Shown here piece by piece: positions 55,501 to 64,000 of a DNA stretch of 64,000 bases. The DNA is from Calliphora vicina (Eukaryota > Arthropoda > Insecta > Diptera > Calliphoridae): the NCBI RefSeq assembly GCF_958450345.1, contig NC_088781.1, forward strand, positions 78,319,797 to 78,383,796, in the 5' to 3' direction. Within the stretch, counting starts at the first letter, position 1, and each line of letters begins with the position of its first letter. Under the pieces are notes generated by a model. The model saw nothing but the letters and a program-made list of their open reading frames with translations. It ran no database searches and was not told the DNA's origin. The position numbers were made by a program, and so were the translations under genes.

Positions 55501-55800
55501 TTTCCCGATTTTGACCCATTGTAGGTCCAACTTTCTATGGTCTTATGTACGTCGTTGCAAATGTCTTTGAAATATCTATCATTAGATATCCATATTGTCT
55601 ATATTAATGTCTTAGTAATCCAGATATAGGTAAAAAAATAGGTCAAAAATCGAGGTTGTCTTGGTTTTTTCCTCATATCTCAGCCATTTGTGGACCGATT
55701 TTGCTGATTTTAAATAGCAAAATTCTCGAAAGCATGTCTGACAGAATTATTGAAGATTTGGATCCCGAAGATATCTGGGGTCTTCAGAAAACTGATTTCA

Positions 55801-56259
<459 letters not shown>

Positions 56260-57606
56260 TGGCTTAATCGACTCCGCTATCTATAAGGATCCAGAATATA
56301 TATACTTTATAGGGTCGGAAATGAAAAATGTAGAAATTACAAACGGAATGACAAACTTATATATACCCTTCTCACGAAGGTGAAGGGTATAAAAAATGAA
56401 AAAAGTGTGTTAAAAGAAGTGTTTGGGTAAGAGAGTGGCTCACTAAAAGAAGAACTGAGGGTGCATACGAAAAAACATTAATGGAGTTTAGTGAAATCGA
56501 AAATCAAAACTTTTTATTTAAAAATTTCATACGTATGGACGACAAAACCTTTAAGGAATTGTTGCAACTAGTGTCACCACTAATTAAAAAACAAGACACA
56601 AATATGCGTGAGGCTGTTTCGGAACAAGAACGTTTAGCTGTGACACTTCGATTTCTTGCATCTGGAGATAGCTATAAAAGTCTATCAATATTCTTCCTTA
56701 TTGCCCCTAGCACCATTTCGCTTTTTGTACCAAGGGTTTGTGATGCAATTTACGAATCATTGAAAAATTAATACCTAAAGCTATGTTAATGCTAAATATT
56801 AATATATTGTATGTATGTAATACATATGTATTCTTCTTTATAGGTACCATCCACGTCAGAAAAATGGGATGAAATAGCGTTTAAATTTAATATGCTTTGG
56901 AATTTTCCGAATTGTATAGGAGTTGTTGTCGGCAAACACGTTCAAATGGTAGCACCACCGAATTCGGGAAGTACATTTTTTAATTATAAAGGTACGCATA
57001 GTATTGTGCTAATGGCTGTTGTTGATGCAGAGTACAACTTTTTATATGTTGATGTGGGTTGCAATGGCCGTGTATCAGATGGTGGAGTGTTCGGAAACTG
57101 TTCCTTTCAAAGAGCTTTAGATAACAACGCTCTAATTTGCCAAAAACAAAACCCTTGCCAGGCCGTCAAGCAAACGTACCATTTGTATTGGTAGCAGATG
57201 ATGCTTTTCGCATGCAGAAGCATTTACTAAAACCATACCCCGGTAAAAGTTTATCTGCTGGTCAAAGAATATTTAACTACAGGTTATCCAGAGCTCGACG
57301 TGTCGTAGAAAATGCATTTGGCATTATGGCAAAGCGTTTTCAAATATTTTCTCGACCTTCAAAACTCAACGCAGAAAAAACGACTTCCACAACTTTAGCT
57401 TGCTGTGCTCTGCATAATTTTTTGTTAAAAAAAAAATCAAATTATGTAACATCAACGCTTACTGATCGTTATGATGATAATGGTGCTTTTATTCCTGGTC
57501 CGTGGAGAAATGAATTTCCTTTGGCTGATGTGAATGGAACAGAATTATTCAGAATTATTTTATGTCAGCAGATGGTGAATTGAACTGGCAGTATAAATAT
57601 ATATAA

Positions 57607-60173
57607 GGTGGATTTCATGTCAAGTGAACCAACTTTTGAAATCGATGTCTTCCGATCGGGATGAAATTTGCACCAAGGTTAGCTCTATTGGATAGTAACT
57701 CAGACACAATTTTTCAACAACATCGGTCGAGAACTCTCTGAGTTATAGGGGGTAAAATTTTGACAATTTGGTCAAACAGGGGTTTTTTCTTATCCATGTA
57801 ACTTATTACCTATTGTTCTTAGCAAAATGTGTTCCAAATAGTATAGATAGCTATTTTTTCGATCTTTCGAAAAAAAATATTTAAAAAAAAAAATAAAAAA
57901 TTTTTAATATTTTTTTCCGAAATCAAAAACTTTTTTGACTTTTTTTTAAAATACGCTATTTTTTTTTATTTTTTTTTTTTCTTAAAATAAAGTTTAGATA
58001 TTTTCCTTGAACACCTACTTGGTCGCTTAGTGGGATGCGAGTGGGATATCTATCAAAATAAATATTTTGTAACTCAAAACATAAAATTTTTGACTTTTTT
58101 TGCAAAATCAAAAACTTTGTTGACTTTTTTTTTTCAAAATGGACCCTTTTTTAATCTTTTTTTTTAGGTCAAACAAAAGCTTAGATATTATCCTTGAAGA
58201 CCCTTTTGGTCGCTTAGTGGGATGCGAGTGGGATATCTATCAAAATAAATATTTTTTAACTCAAGACTTACAATTTTTGACTTTTTTTTTTGCAAATACG
58301 ATTTTTTTTCCAAATGGGCCCTTTTTTTAAAATTTTTTTTGTAGTCAAAAGAAAGCTTAGGTCCATTCCTTTAAGATATTTTTAGTCCCTTAGTGGGATG
58401 CGAGTAGGATATCTATCAAAATAAATATTTTGTAACGCAAGACATACAATTTTTTAATTTTTTTTTGCAAAATCAAAATTTTTTTCCAATATGGGCCCTT
58501 TTTTAATTTTTTTTTTTGCTCAAAAGAAAGCCTAGGTCCATTCCTTTAAGGTATTTTTAGTCCCTTAGTGGGATGCGAGTGGGATATCTATCAAAATAAA
58601 TGTTTTAACACAAAAATTGTATGTCTTGAGTTACAAAACATTTATTTTGATATATATCCCACTCGCATCCCACTAAGCGATCAAAACCATCTTAAAGGAA
58701 TAGGCCTAAGCTTTCTTTATAGCAAAAAAAAAAATTACAAAAAGGGCCCATTTTAAAAAAAAGTCAAAAAAGTTTTTGATTTTGCCAAAAAATCAAAAAT
58801 TGTATATCTTGAGTTACAAAATATTTATTTTGATAGATATCCCACTCGTATCCCACTAAGGGACCTAAAATATCTTAAAGGAATGGACCTAAGCTTTCTT
58901 TTGACTAAAAAAAAATTTTTAAAAAAGGGCCCATTTTGAAAAAAAATTCGAATTTGCAAAAAAAAAGTCAATAATTGAATGTCTTGAGTTACAACATTTT
59001 TATTTTAATAGATATCCTACTCACATCTTAATAAGTGACAAAATAGGTCTTAAAGGAAAAGACCTAAGCTTTCTTTTGAGCAAAAAAAATTTTTAAAAAA
59101 AAGTCCCATATTGGAAAAAAATTTCGATTTTGCAAAAAAAAATTAAAAAATTGTATGTCTTGCGTTACAAAATATTTATTTTGATAGATATCCCACTCGC
59201 ATCCCACTAAGGGACTAAAAATATCTTAAAGGAATGGACCTAGGCTTTCTTTTGAGCAAAAAAAAAAAAATTAAAAAAGGGCCCATATTGGAAAAAAATT
59301 TTGATTTTGCAAAAAAAAATTTAAAAATTGTATGTCTTGCGTTACAAAATATTTATTTTGATAGATATCCTACTCGCATCCCACTAAGGGACTAAAAATA
59401 TCTTAAAGGAATGGACCTAAGCTTTCTTTTGACTACAAAAAAAATTTTAAAAAAAGGGCCCATTTGGAAAAAAAATCGTATTTGCAAAAAAAAAAGTCAA
59501 AAATTGTAAGTCTTGAGTTAAAAAATATTTATTTTGATAGATATCCCACTCGCATCCCACTAAGCGACCAAAAGGGTCTTCAAGGATAATATCTAAGCTT
59601 TTGTTTGACCTAAAAAAAAAGATTAAAAAAGGGTCCATTTTGAAAAAAAAAAGTCAACAAAGTTTTTGATTTTGCAAAAAAAGTCAAAAATTTTATGTTT
59701 TGAGTTACAAAATATTTATTTTGATAGATATCCCACTCGCATCCCACTAAGCGACCAAGTAGGTGTTCAAGGAAAATATCTAAACTTTATTTTAAGAAAA
59801 AAAAAAAATAAAAAAAAATAGCGTATTTTAAAAAAAAGTCAAAAAAGTTTTTGATTTCGGAAAAAAAATATTAAAAATTTTTTATTTTTTTTTTTAAATA
59901 TTTTTTTTCGAAAGATCGAAGAAATAGCTATCTATACTATTTGGAACACATTTTGCTAAGAACAATAGGTAATAAGTTACATGGATAAGAAAAAACCCCT
60001 GTTTGACCAAATTGTCAAAATTTTACCCCCTATAACTCAGAGAGTTCTCGACCGATGTTGTTGAAAAATTGTGTCTGAGTTACTATCCAATAGAGCTAAC
60101 CTTGGTGCAAATTTCATCCCGATCGGAAGACATCGATTTCAAAAGTTGGTTCATTTGACATGAAATCCCCCAT
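57607..60173. mobile_element. Foldback element with tandem-repeat arms, ~2.57 kb
   Basis: The left end GGTGGATTTCATGTCAAGTG is mirrored at the right end (60145-60173). About 400 bp of unique terminal sequence on each side is inverted. The arms inside consist of ~180-bp units anchored by CTTAGTGGGATGCGAGTGGG: about four forward (near 58027, 58206, 58390, 58566) and about seven inverted (58640-59745). The palindrome centre is near 58615, so the right arm is longer. No ORF of substance. Long inverted arms made of tandem repeats are the hallmark of FB-type elements. It separates the Harbinger transposase from its accessory gene. Confidence 0.85.
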
Positions 60174-60403
60174 AATTAAAACATTTTTGACGAACAAAAT
60201 TTTCATTTCAAAAAACAAAATATTTTATTTATCACATTAATTCATTTTCAGTTTTTTAAATATCTTATACTTATGTAAATTGTATCACATTCTTATGATA
60301 ATATAATAAAAAACATAAACTAAATAATGAAAAGCAAAAGTTAAAAAATAATGAGTTCAATATCTTAGAATAAAAAAAACAAAGCAAGTATTTAATATGG
60401 ACG

Positions 60404-60744
60404 TTAATCATCACCCTCCACTTCCAAAGTTGCTTCCATAACATCTTTGACAAGTTGCAAGTGCAACTTGTTGGCAGCCTTTTTATTTTTTTGTTATTTC
60501 TCGCATTTGTGATGCCAAATACATCCCTATTGCATGCCAGTTGTCCTCTTCCGCCTCCAAACACTTCACTGCTCGTTGCAAAATGTCTCTTTTTTCTTTG
60601 GCAGGTGTCTCAGAGAAGTAGGAACTTTCTGTCTCAGAAAGCAAACGATTTTGCGACGAACTGGTGCCTGGATCAGCTTCTTCTATATCCAGCGTTGACA
60701 TTGTAGACGAAGTTTTTGTTGCGCTGTGGCGGTTGTAAAATTGC
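60404..60744 (-). pseudogene. Harbinger accessory (Myb-like) protein C-terminus, copy 1
   Basis: Minus-strand reading with ETPAKEKRDILQRAVKCLEA, DNWHAIGMYLASQMREI and, after a shift in an A-run, KLHLQLVKDVMEATLEVEGD up to the stop at 60404. This is the helical C-terminus typical of Harbinger second proteins. The N-terminal DNA-binding part is replaced by LINE sequence at ~60745. It is convergent with the transposase, as usual for the superfamily. Confidence 0.65.
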
Positions 60745-61590
60745 ATTGTTTTCATTTCTTATGTGCCATGGTGCTCCCGTCATGGTCCTAAGAATTTTAG
60801 ATTGGGCCCTCTGTATAAGATCAATACTGGTGTTGCTAGCCATTCCTCATAATTGAATTCCATATGTCCAAATTGGTTTTAAAACGGTCTTATACAGGAT
60901 GACTTTATATTCCAGGCTTAATTTTGATTGGTTACTGATTAACCAATGAAAGCTAGAGGCTTTTAAGTTCATGTGAAGTCTCTTGGTTTCTATGTGTCGG
61001 CGCCAAGTAAGCCGTATATCTAGATGAATACCAAGGTAGGTGATATAATCAGACTGCGGTATATTAACGTTGTTGAGTGTGACAGGTGGGCAATTTCCTC
61101 TCCTTAGAGCGAACGTAACATGTTTACTTTTCAGCTCATTTACTTTTATTCGCCAGTTTTTCAACCATGACTCCACACGTACGAGGTAATTCTGTAGTTG
61201 ACTAGATGCCATGAGTTTTCGTTTGAGCTAATAATGGCGGTATCAACAGCAAATGTTGAAATTGTTAGTTTATCGCACGTAGGGAGGTCGGAGGTATAAA
61301 TCAAATACAGCGTAGGTCCTAGTACACTTCCCTGTGGAACGCCAGCTCCAATCTTGTATTCAGCTCCAATCTTGTACTTAACTCTGAAAAGTCTATTCGA
61401 TAAATAAGACTCCAGCAGTTTATGAGTACATAGTGGTAGTAAACATTTGATTTTATGTACTAGACCTTTATGCCATACCTTGTCAAAAGCCTGAGCAACG
61501 TCTAAAAAGACGGCAGAACAATATTTCTTTAATTCAAAAGATTTTTTAATCTCTCCAGTTAAACGATTGACCTGTTCAATGGTGCCATGA
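60745..61590 (-). pseudogene. Jockey-type LINE RT fragment, copy 1
   Basis: Minus-strand blocks in order: CSAVFLDVAQAFDKVWHKGL, GVPQGSVLGP, STFAVDTAI in place of FADD, WLKNWRIKVNELKSKHVTF, ITYLGIHLDIRLTWRRHI, LKPIWTYGIQL and, after a stop, RTMTGAPWHIRN. This is the C-terminal half of a jockey RT. There are stops near 60850 and 61215, and a small internal duplication (YKIGAEYKIGA) before VPQG. Confidence 0.85.
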
Positions 61591-61745
61591 TTAGAGATGC
61601 TAATCGGGACTGATTTTTGAAAATCCCGGGTATCGGGATTTTGTAAAGAATCCCGAAATCCCGACCCGGGGTTTCGGGATTTTCGGGAAATCTAAAATCC
61701 CGAAAATTATAAGAAAGAAACGTAAATAAATATGTCTTTACAATT
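61591..61745. repeat. hAT-like end with TCCCGAAA motifs, copy 1
   Basis: Multiple AATCCCGAAA/TTTCGGGATT words, then TATAAGAAAGAAACGTAAAT. 39 bp longer than the copy at 63244-63359. Confidence 0.6.
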
Positions 61746-62056
61746 GAGCTAACCTTGGTGCAAATTTCATCCCGATCGGAAGACATCGATTTCAAAAGTT
61801 GGTTCACTTGACATGAAATCCCCCATAATTAAAACATTTTTGACGAACAAAATTTTCATTTCAAAAAACAAAATATTTTATTTATCACATTAATTCATTT
61901 TCAGTTTTTTAAATATCTTATACTTATGTAAATTGTATCACATTCTTATGATAATATAATAAAAAACATAAACTAAATAATGAAAAGCAAAAGTTAAAAA
62001 ATAATGAGTTCAATATCTTAGAATAAAAAAAACAAAGCAAGTATTTAATATGGACG

Positions 62057-62397
62057 TTAATCATCACCCTCCACTTCCAAAGTTGCTTCCATAACATCTT
62101 TGACAAGTTGCAAGTGCAACTTGTTGGCAGCCTTTTTATTTTTTTGTTATTTCTCGCATTTGTGATGCCAAATACATCCCTATTGCATGCCAGTTGTCCT
62201 CTTCCGCCTCCAAACACTTCACTGCTCGTTGCAAAATGTCTCTTTTTTCTTTGGCAGGTGTCTCAGAGAAGTAGGAACTTTCTGTCTCAGAAAGCAAACG
62301 ATTTTGCGACGAACTGGTGCCTGGATCAGCTTCTTCTATATCCAGCGTTGACATTGTAGACGAAGTTTTTGTTGCGCTGTGGCGGTTGTAAAATTGC
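62057..62397 (-). pseudogene. Harbinger accessory protein C-terminus, copy 2
   Basis: Same sequence and defects as 60404-60744. Confidence 0.65.
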
Positions 62398-63243
62398 ATT
62401 GTTTTCATTTCTTATGTGCCATGGTGCTCCCGTCATGGTCCTAAGAATTTTAGATTGGGCCCTCTGTATAAGATCAATACTGGTGTTGCTAGCCATTCCT
62501 CATAATTGAATTCCATATGTCCAAATTGGTTTTAAAACGGTCTTATACAGGATGACTTTATATTCCAGGCTTAATTTTGATTGGTTACTGATTAACCAAT
62601 GAAAGCTAGAGGCTTTTAAGTTCATGTGAAGTCTCTTGGTTTCTATGTGTCGGCGCCAAGTAAGCCGTATATCTAGATGAATACCAAGGTAGGTGATATA
62701 ATCAGACTGCGGTATATTAACGTTGTTGAGTGTGACAGGTGGGCAATTTCCTCTCCTTAGAGCGAACGTAACATGTTTACTTTTCAGCTCATTTACTTTT
62801 ATTCGCCAGTTTTTCAACCATGACTCCACACGTACGAGGTAATTCTGTATTTGACTAGATGCCATGAGTTTTCGTTTGAGCTAATAATGGCGGTATCAAC
62901 AGCAAATGTTGAAATTGTTAGTTTATCGCACGTAGGGAGGTCGGAGGTATAAATCAAATACAGCGTAGGTCCTAGTACACTTCCCTGTGGAACGCCAGCT
63001 CCAATCTTGTATTCAGCTCCAATCTTGTACTTAACTCTGAAAAGTCTATTCGATAAATAAGACTCCAGCAGTTTATGAGTACATAGTGGTAGTAAACATT
63101 TGATTTTATGTACTAGACCTTTATGCCATACCTTGTCAAAAGCCTGAGCAACGTCTAAAAAGACGGCAGAACAATATTTCTTTAATTCAAAAGATTTTTT
63201 AATCTCTCCAGTTAAACGATTGACCTGTTCAATGGTGCCATGA
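62398..63243 (-). pseudogene. Jockey-type LINE RT fragment, copy 2
   Basis: Same as 60745-61590 with one Leu-to-Ile change near the start of the 121-codon ORF (62865-62500). Confidence 0.83.
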
Positions 63244-64000
63244 TTAGAGATGCTAATCGGGACTGATTTTTGAAAATCCCGGGTATCGGGATTTTGTAAA
63301 GAATCCCGAAATCCCGAAAATTATAAGAAAGAAACGTAAATAAATATGTCTTTACAATTGAAAGTAAATTTTTTATTTAGCAATTAATTTTTATTAAACA
63401 CTAAAAAGCATACTATTGCAACTATGGTTTCGTCTGCCTTTCTGGAACGAATTTTGTTTCCGACATATGCTGCTTCCGAAAAACATCTTTCATATTGGCA
63501 AAACCGTTTGCAAATATTTATAACACATCTGCAAGTATTTTCCTCTTGTTCCTTCAGAAATAAAGTGATCTATTTCTTTTGAAAGTTGCAAATCTACATT
63601 ATAACTTGGTTTCGTTATTGTTATTTGGGTTTTTACATTTATTAATAATTAATAGCCTTGAGGAATCGAAATATTTTCATTTTGTTCGAGCTCCTCATCT
63701 GAGATAAAATCAATTTCGTTTGAAGAGGATTTAAATTGAGTTTTGTTAGATAACTTACAAAAAAATGTGAAGAATTGAAAAAAAAAATACCGCTTTCCTT
63801 TATTAACTATGTTGTAGCAGGAGTCGAGCTTAACAACTTTGCTGAACATCACTTTGCGATATTCGGGCATGTAGAATGTCAAAATGCATAAAAAAGCACG
63901 CAAAAATTACAATTTCCCCTATTTATTTATGAAAAACGGGATTTGGAAAATCCCGAAAATCCCGGGATTTAAAATTAATAGATTTTCGGGAACGGGATTC
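63244..64000 (-). mobile_element. hAT transposon remnant, open at the window edge
   Basis: Near the left end the minus strand (63490-63385) encodes ERCFSEAAYVGNKIRSRKAD, the hAT C-terminal dimerisation motif, followed by a stop. A second minus ORF, 63903-63649 (84 codons, acidic DEELEQNENI end), may be an N-terminal or linker piece, so most of the transposase is deleted. TCCCGAAAATCCCG-type motifs occur at both sides (63260-63320 and 63935-64000), fitting subterminal repeats of an internally deleted copy. Confidence 0.65.

Larger units (their letters stand above)
60093..61745. repeat. 1,653-bp tandem duplication, copy 1
   Basis: Starts at GAGCTAACCTTGG inside the foldback right end and ends at TCTTTACAATT inside hAT-like sequence. 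The next copy begins directly at 61746. Confidence 0.9.
61746..63359. repeat. 1.65-kb tandem duplication, copy 2
   Basis: Copy of 60093-61745, lacking 39 bp in the TCCCGAAA region, with few substitutions. It continues into hAT sequence at 63360, so this copy holds the original right flank. Confidence 0.9.

Noticed and set aside
58139..59638. Short ORFs in the foldback arms (DPFLIFFFRSNK etc.)
   Set aside because: Mirror-image products of the repeat arms rich in homopolymers.

Overview
The window looks like heterochromatin-style, transposon-saturated DNA from a higher dipteran, probably a calyptrate fly. It is AT-rich, it has a small spliceosomal-type intron in a transposase, and its element families (BEL/Pao, mag-like Ty3/gypsy, Helentron/mini-me, PIF/Harbinger, hAT, jockey/CR1-type LINEs) are those of fly genomes. 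I see no convincing host gene, rRNA, tRNA or CRISPR array. Species assignment is inference.

Layout. 1-2417: broken zeste/Myb-like ORF, a TTA-flanked MITE, a LINE fragment and one-and-a-bit copies of a ~340-365 bp tandem repeat. 2418-52384: one nested insertion block of about 50 kb. Its shell is BEL#1 (minus strand, target duplication AACAA), which splits the tandem repeat. BEL#1 carries a 9-bp-TSD MITE in its left LTR and a 5'-truncated LINE in its pol. Its right LTR is split by BEL#2 (minus strand, 9962-52280, target duplication GCATG). The protease gene of BEL#2 is split by a small TIR element with 8-bp duplication GCTCTAAC. That element contains a Helentron (plus strand) encoding Rep, Pif1-type helicase and an AP-endonuclease-like domain. 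A segment running from the 3' ORF of BEL#2 to the middle of the Helentron helicase is present as three head-to-tail units (10828-26927, 26928-36379, 36380-47603). Unit 1 also holds an intact gypsy element with apparently identical LTRs (17958-22809, duplication ATTAA). Unit 2 has a 1.8-kb deletion relative to the gypsy-free unit. Unit 3 runs on into the true Helentron 3' end.

52385-54828: remainder of the tandem repeat, another MITE and a gypsy-type gag fragment. 54829-64000: a dead PIF/Harbinger element interrupted by a mini-me/Helentron-type element with a ~450-bp GACA microsatellite and by a 2.6-kb foldback element. These are followed by a 1.65-kb tandem duplication carrying a Harbinger accessory ORF, a jockey-type LINE fragment and hAT-like ends rich in TCCCGAAA motifs. 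A hAT remnant runs to the right edge.

The genes do not form a host pathway. They are separate replication modules of mobile elements, nearly all broken, and the value of the window is its readable insertion order plus the recent tandem triplication. Only the gypsy element looks potentially intact.
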